From: CAZSLO01 sp964608025
Lineage (GTDB): Bacteria; Chloroflexota; Dehalococcoidia; Lucifugimonadales; CAJWER01
Reading direction: 5' to 3'
NCBI GenBank assembly: GCA_964608025.1
Contig: CAZSLO010000027.1
Span: 55,644 to 119,643 of the forward strand
Length of the DNA: 64,000 nt
This document shows, in pieces, positions 9,655 through 18,954 of the stretch (positions within the stretch are counted from its first letter, which is position 1; the number at the start of each line of letters is the position of its first letter). A model generated the notes under the pieces. It searched no databases, had not been told where the DNA came from, and worked only from the letters and a program-made list of their open reading frames with translations. The position numbers and the translations under genes are program-made.

Positions 9655-10335
9655 TTATACCTGAAATTCAGATAAGGATTCTGGACTTTCTATCCAAACT
9701 TCACCATCTTCGAAATATTCTTTCTTCCAGATAGGCACAACACTCTTTATACGATCAATACTGTACTGGCATGCATCGAATGCATCCTTGCGATGTGGGG
9801 AGGCAATTGCAACAACGAGGCTAATATCCTCTATTTCCAATCTCCCAAGTCGATGAGATATGGCAACGTCGGTTAAATCCCATTTTTCGCGAATTTCATC
9901 AGCTATCTCTGTCAGTTTCCGTTCTGCCATCGGTTTATAGGATTCATATACTAAATACTGAACACAACGATCAGCAGTTTGGCTCCTCGTGGTCCCTAAA
10001 AAGGTCACTACTGCCCCATTTACTGGCTTCCGAACACTAGCAGTTATATTTTCAGGTTCTAGAGGCTCATTGGTTATATCTATCAGGCCGGACCCACCGC
10101 TAACCGGAGGTATCAGCGCCACTTCATCACCGTCGTCCAACCCAAATAAGTGATCGCGGTATTCCTGGTTTACGGCTACAACTAGGGACTCTGGGCTCTG
10201 GGTAACTTGGGGATATAGACACGCAATCTGGTTAGCGAGCCTACCTACAGTAGCATCTTTGCCAATTTCCAATTCGATTTCAGATACACCAGCCCTCTCC
10301 CTATAACTAGCAAAAAGTCTAACCTTTATTTTCAG
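9655..10335 (-). CDS. moaX: MoaD-MoaE fusion, molybdopterin synthase
   Basis: Both subunits of molybdopterin synthase in one chain of about 226 residues. The ubiquitin-like MoaD part begins KIKVRLFASYRERAG and ends in the sulfur-carrier PPVSGG at residues 80-81. The MoaE part follows directly (VVTFLGTTRSQTADR, HRLGRLEIED, PIWKKEYFEDGEVWI, with the catalytic lysine region). Together they convert cPMP to molybdopterin. Fused MoaX of Mycobacterium tuberculosis is cleaved after its internal Gly-Gly, which would be needed here too. The first ATG/GTG/TTG in frame (TTG, 10272) would delete the first beta-strand. Homology demands a start at or near the CTG at 10335, 7 nt after AGGGAG, or the ATC/ATT codons just before it. 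No other moa genes are in the window. Confidence 0.88.
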   Translation of the reverse strand: MKIKVRLFASYRERAGVSEIELEIGKDATVGRLANQIACLYPQVTQSPESLVVAVNQEYRDHLFGLDDGDEVALIPPVSGGSGLIDITNEPLEPENITASVRKPVNGAVVTFLGTTRSQTADRCVQYLVYESYKPMAERKLTEIADEIREKWDLTDVAISHRLGRLEIEDISLVVAIASPHRKDAFDACQYSIDRIKSVVPIWKKEYFEDGEVWIESPESLSEFQV

Positions 10336-10418
10336 GATAATTCTCCCTAATAGAAATCGTGCCTATTCTAGCACCGTGCCGTGTTTTTCAGGAATGCAAT
10401 CGATCCAGTCGAAGAATT

Positions 10419-12179
10419 CTAGCGACCAATCGCATAGCTATCGCGGCGAGGATCAGCACCGCCTATCAAAGTACCCATTTCGTGATCGACAACAATTGCC
10501 GATAAGGCACCCATAACAGGAGACCAATCCTTTAGGGTCTTGACGTGATGACCCAGTCCCAATAATTTTTCTATGACCTCTGAGTCTATCCTGCCTTCAA
10601 GTTCAAGCCTGCCAGGATCATACTGATGAGGCCAAAAAGAATTTGGGAAATTCCATGGTGCGAATCTCGGTTGCTCGATGGCTTGCTGAGGATCCATTCC
10701 AAATTCTGCAATGTTGAGGAACAACTGGACCATTGACGTACACTGGGTATCACCACCCGGGGTCCCAAAAGGCATGAACAATTTTCCGTCCTTGAATGCA
10801 ATTGCCGGGTTCGGGGTGAGCCGTGGCCGCTTCCAAGGCTGGAGGCTGGACGGGTGTTCCGGATCGAGCCAGGACTGTGAACCCCGTGAAGACATCTGGA
10901 TTCCAAGACCTGGCACTATGGGACTACCGGCAAGAGGGTCACTCGGAGTAGCGGAAAAGGCATTCCCCCACTTATCTACTACACAAACATAACTAGTATC
11001 TTGCATCCTAGAACCCGTGGACGGAGATGTTGGAGCATTAGCTCCTTTCCCACCAATCCCCTCCTGATATTTCCAAGGATCGCCCGGATCGGCCATTCCC
11101 GGGTAAGCATTTTCAGTATCTACATCACCACGGCGATTTCGAGTGTACCCTTTTGAAAGTAATCCCTTTATCGGAACATCAACATGGTCTGGATCACCAT
11201 AAAATGCGTGGCGATCTGAGTACGCAAGATTAAGGGTCTGGGTAATCAAGTGTATGTATTCAGGCGAATTATGGCCAAGGTCAACGAGATCGTCATTTTC
11301 CAGCATCTGGAGAACCTGTGCTACTACTGGACCTTGGCACCAAGGTCCACATGTATAAATAGTATAGTTGCGGAAATTTCCCATTTCAGGCGGTTCAATT
11401 TTCACGGAAAATTCAGCGAAGTCGTTGAGCGTACAAAGGCCTCCGTTTTCCTCAGAAAACTGGACCATCTCGGCAGCAATGTCACCTTTGTAGAACCGGT
11501 CTCGTGCTGCTTGAATCGCAGATTCCCTACCAAGATTTGATGCACCCTTTTCAGCTTCGATTAAACGTCTAAAAGTCTTCGCCAAGTCCGATTGAACAAG
11601 AATTTCCCCAACAGAGGGTGGCTGGCCATTAGGCAAATATATCTCCCGGGTAGAAGGCCAGAGTGAAACTCCGCCTTCATGGTCTTCCTCCGTCGTTTGC
11701 AAACCATGATGAAGATAAGATGTGACCGGGAACCCCCGCTCGGCAATTTCCAATGCGGGTTCAACGACACTTTCGAAAGTCATCGTGCCATACAAACGAA
11801 GGGCAGTCAGCCAAGCATCTGGAGCACTCGGTATGACCGTACGTAAAACCCCAGTCGGAATTTGATTGCCGCAATTTTCCCTGAAATATTCCAGGCTTGC
11901 CGCCCTAGGCCAGCGCCCCAATCCACTCACAGTCACAACCGAGGAAGATGATGCTTCATAAATCGCAATTGGTGCGACTCCTCCAAAATTGGTTGCATGA
12001 GGTAGCGTGACATTGATAGCTATTCCGGCAGCAACACCTGCATCAACTGCGTTGCCCCCATCTTCAAGTATCCTGTACCCCGCAGAAGCTGCGAGGTAAT
12101 GTCCCGCAGAGACCATATGGGTACTCCCCATTATGGGGGGGCGGTACGATTTAAGCCCTTTATCCATTGTTAGACCCAT
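10419..12179 (-). CDS. ggt: Gamma-glutamyltransferase family Ntn hydrolase
   Basis: A 586-residue gamma-glutamyltranspeptidase. Features are GGNAVDAGVAAGIAINVTLP near the N-terminus, the autoprocessing site with nucleophile Thr395 in DTSYVCVVDKWGNAFSAT, and FGTPGGDTQ towards the C-terminus. The enzyme self-cleaves before Thr395 and hydrolyses or transfers gamma-glutamyl groups. Unlike the classical periplasmic enzyme it lacks a signal peptide, so it should be cytoplasmic; acylase-type members of this family are also possible. With a hydantoinase/5-oxoprolinase pair a few kilobases away, a gamma-glutamyl or glutathione salvage route is conceivable, though this is inference. A second ATG four codons in (12167) is an alternative start. 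Confidence 0.9.
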   Translation of the reverse strand: MGLTMDKGLKSYRPPIMGSTHMVSAGHYLAASAGYRILEDGGNAVDAGVAAGIAINVTLPHATNFGGVAPIAIYEASSSSVVTVSGLGRWPRAASLEYFRENCGNQIPTGVLRTVIPSAPDAWLTALRLYGTMTFESVVEPALEIAERGFPVTSYLHHGLQTTEEDHEGGVSLWPSTREIYLPNGQPPSVGEILVQSDLAKTFRRLIEAEKGASNLGRESAIQAARDRFYKGDIAAEMVQFSEENGGLCTLNDFAEFSVKIEPPEMGNFRNYTIYTCGPWCQGPVVAQVLQMLENDDLVDLGHNSPEYIHLITQTLNLAYSDRHAFYGDPDHVDVPIKGLLSKGYTRNRRGDVDTENAYPGMADPGDPWKYQEGIGGKGANAPTSPSTGSRMQDTSYVCVVDKWGNAFSATPSDPLAGSPIVPGLGIQMSSRGSQSWLDPEHPSSLQPWKRPRLTPNPAIAFKDGKLFMPFGTPGGDTQCTSMVQLFLNIAEFGMDPQQAIEQPRFAPWNFPNSFWPHQYDPGRLELEGRIDSEVIEKLLGLGHHVKTLKDWSPVMGALSAIVVDHEMGTLIGGADPRRDSYAIGR

Positions 12180-12221
12180 CCATTTCAGTACAAAGTCGTG
12201 CCTAAATAAACCATCTGAGAT

Positions 12222-13418
12222 CTATTCAGGTTTTGGTCCTTGATTCGCAATAACTGCGTTTTTAATAAGCTGGTCTATCAAGTTATCAGGATAGCCTAAC
12301 AAATCCCGAAGGATATCCTCGGTATGTTCACCTACTGTGGGCGCTGAGCCTACCTCCATCGGGGTACGTCCGAACTTGATAGTCTTTCCGGTTACATGAA
12401 TCGATCCTGCGTGCGGATCGGGCACCTCTACTAATACTTCCCTCTCATGTAAATGAGGGTCATTTGCTGCCTGTTCTACAGTGTTTACCGCAGAAGCTGG
12501 CACGCTGAACTTGGATAGGTATTCTACAGCCTCACGTGTAGACCGAACCGCAAACCAATTTTCTAGGGCCGCACCTATCTCTTTCGATTTTTGGTTCCTC
12601 ATATTCTTTTTCGCCAAAGCAGGATCGTCACCCCACTTCTTCCAGCCTAGGGCATCACAAACTCTTGGCCAAATGGAATCACTCGTAGCATGAATCAAAG
12701 CCCAACCATCAGTTGTACGATATGTGTTCGTCAATCCCTGACCATTTCCTTCCCGTTCGACAATAGTACCGTCCGAAAGGTATGCGGCTATAGGTATCTC
12801 ATTAGTGGTAAACCCACTATCGGCAAGTGATACATCTATAGACTGGCCTTCCCCGGAAAAATTCCGTTCGTATAAAGCGGCCAATGCCCCGATGGTCCCA
12901 TGCAATGCTGTTATGCGATCAATGAGAGGGAAATATGTCTTGACAGGTGGAGCGCCTGGCAAACCCGTCAACGACATGAGTCCCCCAATGGCCTGGCCTA
13001 TTGGATCGAATCCGATACGATCTTTGTATGGCCCATATTGTCCATAAGCAGAGACATTAATCATTATTATCCTAGGATTTAGTTGTCTCAGCGCATCGTA
13101 GCCAAATCCCATTTTCCCTATCGTACCCGGCCGGAAATTCTGTAAGAAAATATCAGAAACCTTGACTAGGTCACGTAATACTGTCTTGCCCTGTTCCTGC
13201 CGTAGATCGATAGCTAGACTTTTTTTCCCACTGTTGTATTGAACCCAGTATGCACTTTGTCCATTTACAATAGGTCCGTTCGTCCGGCTCTCATCACCCC
13301 TAAGGGATTCGATCTTTATGACCTCCGCCCCAAGCCGAGCGAACATGAGAGCACACCTAGGTCCAGCCTGATATCGACCTAGATCAAGCACCCGAATACC
13401 GTTTAGTGGAGTACTCAT
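12222..13418 (-). CDS. CaiB/BaiF family CoA-transferase
   Basis: A 398-residue class III CoA-transferase. It opens LNGIRVLDLGRYQAGPRCAL and shows AEVIKIESLRGDESR, the CoA-adenine binding stretch. Family hallmarks YWVQYNSGKKSLAIDL and VSAYGQYGPYKDRIGFDPIG are also present. The catalytic aspartate is expected in SIDVSLADSG at about residue 200. It moves CoA between carboxylic acids (formyl/oxalate, carnitine, bile acid or mesaconyl types); the substrate is not identifiable. It begins with ATG and lies 42 nt upstream of the GGT start. The crotonase gene upstream in the same direction suggests a CoA-ester degradation unit. Confidence 0.93.
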   Translation of the reverse strand: MSTPLNGIRVLDLGRYQAGPRCALMFARLGAEVIKIESLRGDESRTNGPIVNGQSAYWVQYNSGKKSLAIDLRQEQGKTVLRDLVKVSDIFLQNFRPGTIGKMGFGYDALRQLNPRIIMINVSAYGQYGPYKDRIGFDPIGQAIGGLMSLTGLPGAPPVKTYFPLIDRITALHGTIGALAALYERNFSGEGQSIDVSLADSGFTTNEIPIAAYLSDGTIVEREGNGQGLTNTYRTTDGWALIHATSDSIWPRVCDALGWKKWGDDPALAKKNMRNQKSKEIGAALENWFAVRSTREAVEYLSKFSVPASAVNTVEQAANDPHLHEREVLVEVPDPHAGSIHVTGKTIKFGRTPMEVGSAPTVGEHTEDILRDLLGYPDNLIDQLIKNAVIANQGPKPE

Positions 13419-13579
13419 AATGAATCTACAAAATCACTTCCCTGATAGTCATGTGACCTGAGCCGGGAAATTTCCAACGAATATTTATAGTGTTTAGAAA
13501 TCAAATTTCAGGGTATATTCAATACCTGTGGTCGAATCCTACTCGGTATTCAGTAACTTATTGGCTAGCCATTCCTACT

Positions 13580-14341
13580 CTAAGACTTAGGCTTTCGGTC
13601 CAAGAATGTCTTAAAACCCTCGGATATGGGTGTAGGCGATAGTTTACCGGATTGAGCCTCTACTTCATTCTCATGCATCGCCTTCCATCCCAATCCAACG
13701 TCATTGATAATTAATTCTTTTATTCCCTGTACCATCCGGGCATCGTTAGCAACTATCTGTCTTGCGATCTCAAGAGCCTTAGGCACCACCTCATCAAGCG
13801 CTACTAGATGGTTTAAGAATCCGATCCTATACGCCTCTTCTCCCCCAAGGATACGGCCAGTAAACAATAGTTCTTTCGCAATCGGCCATCCAATTTGCAA
13901 AGGTAGATTCCAGGTCGAATTTACCCTTCCGTAAGATGCCGCAAGAAACCTGAAACTAGAACGATCACAACCGACCCTGATATCAAGGCTCGCCGCCAAC
14001 ACAGCTCCACCACCATAAGCAAGTCCGTTTATTGCACCTATTGTTGGTTTATTGCAGGTGGCTAGGTTCCAAGAATATTCAGCTCGCCTCGGATCTGTAC
14101 CCCGGGACTCCGATTCTTTAGCCAATCTAGCCATTTCATGAATATCTGCCCCTGAAGAAAATGCCCTTTCACCTGCACCTGTTAGTACAATAGCACCAAC
14201 CTCGGAATCTACTTGGAAGTCGTTAATAGCATCATTTATCTCTCGGCCCATAACTCTGTTCATAGCATTCAACACCTTGGGTCGATTCAAGGTGATAAGC
14301 CCAACTCCTTGATCCCGTTCTACCACAATAGCATCAGCCAT
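13580..14341 (-). CDS. Enoyl-CoA hydratase/isomerase (crotonase) family
   Basis: A 253-residue crotonase-fold enzyme. The oxyanion-hole segments are FSSGADIHEMARL (about residues 60-72) and NGLAYGGGAVLAASLDIRVG (about 103-122). The usual second catalytic Glu of hydratases (the E in GGGxELA-type loops) is replaced by alanine/valine, so this may be an isomerase, hydrolase or other crotonase rather than a hydratase. Either ATG (14341) or the TTG just upstream (14344) could start it; GGAG lies 6-9 nt ahead. It is followed by the CaiB/BaiF gene on the same strand after 161 nt and probably shares its pathway. Confidence 0.88.
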   Translation of the reverse strand: MADAIVVERDQGVGLITLNRPKVLNAMNRVMGREINDAINDFQVDSEVGAIVLTGAGERAFSSGADIHEMARLAKESESRGTDPRRAEYSWNLATCNKPTIGAINGLAYGGGAVLAASLDIRVGCDRSSFRFLAASYGRVNSTWNLPLQIGWPIAKELLFTGRILGGEEAYRIGFLNHLVALDEVVPKALEIARQIVANDARMVQGIKELIINDVGLGWKAMHENEVEAQSGKLSPTPISEGFKTFLDRKPKS

Positions 14342-14534
14342 CAATGATCACTCCAAGCTTGTTTGACGCTAAGATTATAGGAGCCGGTGATTCAAGGGGT
14401 CAACGGCCAAGGATTAACAGCGTAGGGCCGACAAGTCCTCAGCATCATGAGTAATAAACTTATTTGCCATCCAAAATCTGGAGTGCAAATTTGATCAACT
14501 GGCCCCTACCACTTTTCAAGTTAGGTGGAAGGAA

Positions 14535-14562
14535 ATGACTTCTGGAACCCTATTCGTATAAT
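14535..14562 (+). promoter_or_regulatory. Candidate promoter, near-leaderless, for the synthetase-like gene
   Basis: ATGACT, 16 nt spacer, then a perfect TATAAT at 14557-14562. Transcription would start about 14569, only 2-3 nt before the ATG at 14572. There is no Shine-Dalgarno sequence, so the mRNA would be essentially leaderless. Confidence 0.5.
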
Positions 14563-14571
14563 GTCAGTAAG

Positions 14572-16017
14572 ATGGAAATAGAATTTCACCAGTCTGAAAA
14601 GGATAAATGTTCCCCACCTGGTTGGGGACCAGTATTGGACCGTCTGGCCTGGCTACCCGGAGGCAACTTGAATACTGCCCACGAGGCTATCGATCGGCAT
14701 CTTAGAGGTCGGAACAGAAACAAGGTTGCATTAATATGGGAAGGATTAGATCAGGAACTTGAAATTTATACCTTTCAGCAGGTCAAAACCGAGTCTGATC
14801 GGTTTGCCAACGTCCTAAGTAGCCTGGGAGTATCCAAGGGAGACAGGATTCTTTTGTACCTCGATCGTATCCCGGAGCTCTATTTTACATTTCTTGGAGC
14901 TTTGAAAATAGGAGCGGTGGCCGGGATATTATGTCCAGAATCCGACGCGAAAACAGTTCGAGATCATATGTCTATGAGTTCAGCCAAGATACTCGTTACC
15001 CAACCTTTATTTCGCCACAGACTGGGTGAAATAATCTACGAACTGTTTGAATTGCAGCACATTGTTGTTGTGAACAAAAATGGCAAAGATCCAGTTCCTA
15101 CAGATATAGCAGACTTAAACTACGAGGAAGAGATGGCGAAGGCCCCCACGGAGTTCCAAATAGTCCCTACCAACCAACTCGAAGACGCAACTATCCAATT
15201 TACGGCTGGGACTTCGGAAGATTCCAACGCGGTAGTCCATCAACACCAAGCAGTCGTTCAACAATATGAAACATCCCAGTCGGTCCTAGATTTAAAACCA
15301 GAGGATATCTATTGGTTCTCTATAGACCCAGGTAGTGTCGCGAACATTGCATACGGTATTGTTGGACCATGGGCCAACGGCGTTACCCAACTCGCAATTG
15401 AGGGATCTTGGAATGCAAATCGCTGCTATGAACTACTAACGAAGCACCGTGTCACAGTATGGGTCACTACACCCACTGCCCTAAACGAACTCATGGAAAC
15501 AGGTCCAGTGTTAGAACCCGACACAAAATTGCCTGATCTCAGACACGTATTCAGTACAGGAACCCACCTCCCAGCAGAGACAATCCAGTGGGGATTTCGG
15601 GCGCTGGGATCTCTAGTAAGGGATTGTTACATTGAAACAGAGTCCGGGGCATTCATCTGTGCCAACTATCCGGGCATTGAGGTACGAGCTGGATCTATCG
15701 GTAAACCCACAACTGGGATTGAATTAGCTATACTAGATCATTCATTTGAACGTCTGGAGCCAGGCATGGCGGGCTACTTGGCAATTCGCCCAGGGTGGCC
15801 ATCGATGTTCGTACGCTACTGGGATAATGACAACCTATACAAAGACCATTTCCGGCGAGGATGGTACATAACTGGGGACAGAGCCAAAATAGACGAAGAC
15901 GGTTATTTCTGGATGATCAACCCCGTGGAATCACGGGCAAAGTCAAGTGAGAAGGATAACTTGTATTGTGATACACGGTCTGGAGAGCAGGTGAGACCGT
16001 ACGATCTGAACCTATAG
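14572..16017 (+). CDS. Truncated, degenerate acetyl-CoA-synthetase-like protein
   Basis: A 481-codon relative of AcsA-type acyl-CoA synthetases. The N-domain is well conserved (GDRILLYLDRIPELYFTFLG, YIETESGAFICANYPG, GWYITGDRAKIDEDGYFWM). Two things are wrong. The ATP-gripping P-loop, normally TSGTTGxPKG, reads TAGTSEDSNAVV (residues 211-222), losing its lysine and glycines. Family similarity also stops at GYFWM (about base 15915), where a GRxDD hinge and about 110 residues of catalytic C-domain should follow. From 15917 on, the frame is simply antisense to the end of the convergent CocE gene. It probably cannot make acyl-adenylate: either a decaying gene or a pseudoenzyme. A strong -10 suggests it is still transcribed. 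Confidence 0.75.
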   Translation: MEIEFHQSEKDKCSPPGWGPVLDRLAWLPGGNLNTAHEAIDRHLRGRNRNKVALIWEGLDQELEIYTFQQVKTESDRFANVLSSLGVSKGDRILLYLDRIPELYFTFLGALKIGAVAGILCPESDAKTVRDHMSMSSAKILVTQPLFRHRLGEIIYELFELQHIVVVNKNGKDPVPTDIADLNYEEEMAKAPTEFQIVPTNQLEDATIQFTAGTSEDSNAVVHQHQAVVQQYETSQSVLDLKPEDIYWFSIDPGSVANIAYGIVGPWANGVTQLAIEGSWNANRCYELLTKHRVTVWVTTPTALNELMETGPVLEPDTKLPDLRHVFSTGTHLPAETIQWGFRALGSLVRDCYIETESGAFICANYPGIEVRAGSIGKPTTGIELAILDHSFERLEPGMAGYLAIRPGWPSMFVRYWDNDNLYKDHFRRGWYITGDRAKIDEDGYFWMINPVESRAKSSEKDNLYCDTRSGEQVRPYDLNL

Positions 16018-17674
16018 CATCACCAGAATTGGCATTACGATCATATTTGGGGAAGTTACTACTAGATATCTCTAGACGAATCCTATGGCCGGCCTTAAAA
16101 AGATTACTGGTAGCCCAGAGATCAATTCGGTATTCATAAACGTTCCCTGGCTCTATTAGATCGGGGCGTTGTCGATCTTCCCGGTACCGGGCCCTAACTA
16201 TCCCATCGGTTAAGTTTTTCGCATATCCATCTGGGCTAACATCAACCAACTTGGCTGTGAAATCCGTGTCTTGTGCTGAACTAGAGGCGTATAAAGTTAC
16301 TGTTACAGGCCCGGTCACTTCCAAATATTGCTCAAGTGGAGCAGTCGTGTATACGAGCACGTCATTTCTGGATTCAATCTGACTTTGATCGTAAGCCCCA
16401 GCGGCCACAACACCCAGATCGCATACGACTGTACCTCCCTTAGTAGGAACTGGATCCAGCGGATTATAGAGATATACATCGGGAGGGTCCGAATTTCCAG
16501 GTGGAGCTTGGTCGAGCCAGCCATCTCCTCCAAAAGAGTTAGCTTTTCCTCCACTCCGCATAAAAAATTGTACTTTATCAGAGCGACTAAGCGGCCACTC
16601 ATTTTCCTTACGCCAGACATTCTCTCCCATGATGAATATATTGATAGGCTTATCATCTGCTATGCCATTGTCTAAATCTTTAAGCCAGTAATCGAAGAAT
16701 TTCAGGATCTCGTCTTGCAAATTTAACCCATAGTTGAAAGATGCGTTACTACCGAACTCGACCTCTCCAACCACGTGCTCTCCAATAGAAGAGTGATCCC
16801 ATGGTCCTATCACTAATCGCTGGCCCTTCCTCGACGAATCGGAGGCGCCGTTGTCCCTCATATTGGTAAAGTTCTCGATTGTCCCGCTAAGAAAGATGTC
16901 GTACCAACCCCCATAATTTAACGCGGGTATGCTTATATCATCATATGACTCTCGGACTGATATGGACTTCCAGTATTCATCATATTCTGGATGATCAATC
17001 CAGTCGAAGTAATATGGCGCTATGCCTCCTTGAAGATCTGGTAATTCCTGTAGTGGAAGGTATTTTAAACTTTCTAGCAAATTGTCCTTGGCTTGGATCA
17101 GTATCTCAAATTCTCTAGGCGAAAGATAAAGCCTATTGGCCAAGTTGTCCCAGTTCGCTGATGTAAGCGACCCTAGTGTCCAGGATAGATTAAAACCCAG
17201 TTCAAACGCACCACCACGCCAAACCCAACCTTCGTGGTAATCCGATGCAGTGACCCCCGGTGCAATCGCACATAGTGATGGAGGATTTGCCTTGGCTGCC
17301 AACCATTGAGTAGCACCTACATACGAAGCTCCGTACATGCCAACCCGTCCGTTGCACCAGGGTTGGCTAGCAACCCATTCTACTGAATCGTATCCATCCG
17401 TTATTTCGTCTACAAATGGGTAAAATTCTCCACCTGAGCTGTAACGGCCACGCACATCTTGAATCACTACTACATATCCAGAATTTGCCGCGCTTATCGC
17501 ATCTAGAGGAGTAATGCGGCTATTCGGGGATTGTTTATCATAAGGTGTGCGTTGTAGAAGAGCTGGGAACTTTCCCGAAGTGTCAGGACGAAACACATCT
17601 GCATAGGTAATTGTCCCATCCCTAAGCATGATGGGTAGATCCGGATCAAACCTGACAGAATTTGAATTTGACAT
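15917..17674 (-). CDS. CocE/NonD family hydrolase (second copy)
   Basis: A 585-residue CocE/NonD hydrolase, paralogous to the one at 3932-5839. The nucleophile is Ser117 in GMYGASYVG, preceded by DGYDSVEWVASQPWCNG. The C-terminal jelly-roll has DTDFTAKLVDVSPDG and SSNFPKYDRNANSGDA and ends in the usual LPVIPRG. It hydrolyses an ester or acyl bond; the substrate is unknown and there is no signal peptide. Its last 101 bp overlap the end of the convergent synthetase-like gene. Because this end is complete while the synthetase is cut, the junction is best read as a rearrangement that preserved this gene. Confidence 0.92.
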   Translation of the reverse strand: MSNSNSVRFDPDLPIMLRDGTITYADVFRPDTSGKFPALLQRTPYDKQSPNSRITPLDAISAANSGYVVVIQDVRGRYSSGGEFYPFVDEITDGYDSVEWVASQPWCNGRVGMYGASYVGATQWLAAKANPPSLCAIAPGVTASDYHEGWVWRGGAFELGFNLSWTLGSLTSANWDNLANRLYLSPREFEILIQAKDNLLESLKYLPLQELPDLQGGIAPYYFDWIDHPEYDEYWKSISVRESYDDISIPALNYGGWYDIFLSGTIENFTNMRDNGASDSSRKGQRLVIGPWDHSSIGEHVVGEVEFGSNASFNYGLNLQDEILKFFDYWLKDLDNGIADDKPINIFIMGENVWRKENEWPLSRSDKVQFFMRSGGKANSFGGDGWLDQAPPGNSDPPDVYLYNPLDPVPTKGGTVVCDLGVVAAGAYDQSQIESRNDVLVYTTAPLEQYLEVTGPVTVTLYASSSAQDTDFTAKLVDVSPDGYAKNLTDGIVRARYREDRQRPDLIEPGNVYEYRIDLWATSNLFKAGHRIRLEISSSNFPKYDRNANSGDAIGSDRTVSPALQTVYHNTSYPSHLTLPVIPRG

Positions 17675-17741
17675 GTGAAATAAGTCTCTCTGGAAAATTC
17701 CTAACCGCGACGCGGCATCTTAGCACAGAAAGTTAAGTTAC

Positions 17742-17747
17742 ATTATA
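17742..17747 (-). promoter_or_regulatory. Perfect -10 hexamer upstream of second CocE gene
   Basis: TATAAT on the minus strand about 68 nt before the CocE start. No good -35 is present at 16-18 nt (AGTACA at best), so the call is weak. Confidence 0.3.
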
Positions 17748-17970
17748 TTTTAGTCAAAAAATTTGTACTCGATACTGGTACAGAAAGAAAATAGACAACC
17801 AATTTCTAGCTGATATCTGCCAACCCCACAAATGAAATTCATTGAAACCATTCAAGGGAATTTTTAGGCACCTGATTTTATATTTTGACAAGATTGTGGA
17901 TTAGGTTCCTAACAACTATAAAGCAACAAAATATTATCTGGTGTAATCTGTTTGCCAAGGAGTTTGACTA

Positions 17971-18954
17971 TTGACTATCGATCAGGGACAAGTCCGTTTT
18001 GGATCAACAGATCTATACGTAACACGATTATGCCAAGGCACTGCCTTCAGGCATCTCAAACGAGACCCTGAAGACGAAACCGGACAGAGAGTACTCCGAC
18101 ACTGTATAGACCGCGGGGTAAATTTTTTCGACACGGCAAAGGCATATGGATGGGGTGGTGGCGAAAAAGCACTAGGCCAAGCAATCAAGGGTCAGCGTGA
18201 ACAGGTGATAATCTGTACTAAAATCACATCATACCTATCACCGAATAACACTGGTGGGAAAAGATCTGAACAGGCCAATTTCAGTCGTGAATACCTCGCT
18301 AAAGAGACCGAAAATAGCTTGGAGCGCTTGGGTAGTGACTACGTAGACCTACTTCTTCTTCACCAACCCGATGGTGTAACCCCAGCTGAAGAGATAGTCG
18401 AATCCATGGACTCGATCGTTAGGGCCGGAAAGACGAGGTATTGGGGTGTCTCCAACTATACCGGAGAGTTTGTAGAAAGTCTGATCAAGACAAGTACCCA
18501 GGCCAACACCGCTCCTCCAGCAGGAACTGAAGACTATTACAACATCGCTGGCCACTATTCCATGGGCGAAAATGGATCACGTGTTCGACAACTGGAACGG
18601 GAACTTTTCCCGATAGTAAAATCTGGACAAATGGGCCTAATAGTCTACAGCCCTGTTGACGGGGGTCGTCTTACAGGCACTGACGATTCCGTACCCGATA
18701 AGATGCTATCAGGTCTACTGGAGTCTATTGACGAAGTAGCTTCTGGTCTTGGAGTGTCACGCGCACAGGTTTGCATTGCCTGGATACTAACCAAACCAGA
18801 AGTTACCAGCGTATTAGCAGGATCTGAATCAATCGAGCATGTAGAAGAAAACATCGCCGGAAGCTGCTTAGTACTACCATCCGACGCGGTAAAGGCTCTT
18901 AACCAAGCCCATAACAACTTTATCGACTGTATGGAGTCTACGATTTCAAAATGA
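17971..18954 (+). CDS. Aldo/keto reductase (sugar/aldose dehydrogenase-like)
   Basis: A 327-residue NAD(P)-dependent aldo/keto reductase. The catalytic tetrad is visible: Asp and Tyr in FFDTAKAYGWG, Lys in ICTKI and His in LLLLHQPDG. Cofactor-binding GSESIEHVEENI lies near the C-terminus. The start is TTG at 17971, chosen because AAGGAG lies 8 nt upstream. Its stop overlaps the ATG of the next gene by 4 nt. That neighbour is a lactonase-like amidohydrolase, so the pair could oxidise a sugar to a lactone and open it, as in L-fucose dehydrogenase plus L-fuconolactonase. This pathway reading is inference. Confidence 0.9.
   Translation: MTIDQGQVRFGSTDLYVTRLCQGTAFRHLKRDPEDETGQRVLRHCIDRGVNFFDTAKAYGWGGGEKALGQAIKGQREQVIICTKITSYLSPNNTGGKRSEQANFSREYLAKETENSLERLGSDYVDLLLLHQPDGVTPAEEIVESMDSIVRAGKTRYWGVSNYTGEFVESLIKTSTQANTAPPAGTEDYYNIAGHYSMGENGSRVRQLERELFPIVKSGQMGLIVYSPVDGGRLTGTDDSVPDKMLSGLLESIDEVASGLGVSRAQVCIAWILTKPEVTSVLAGSESIEHVEENIAGSCLVLPSDAVKALNQAHNNFIDCMESTISK

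Noticed and set aside
10586..10992. Open frames inside the gamma-glutamyltransferase gene
   Set aside because: Shadow frames of a well-conserved Ntn hydrolase; no start signals or domains.
17748..17757. TTGACT directly upstream of the CocE -10 as its -35
   Set aside because: It is only 4 nt from the -10 hexamer, not a functional spacing.
17885..17922. TTGACA at 17885-17890 with TATAAA at 17917-17922 as an aldo/keto reductase promoter
   Set aside because: The spacer would be 26 nt, too long for a sigma70 promoter; the ribosome binding site is clear but the promoter is not.
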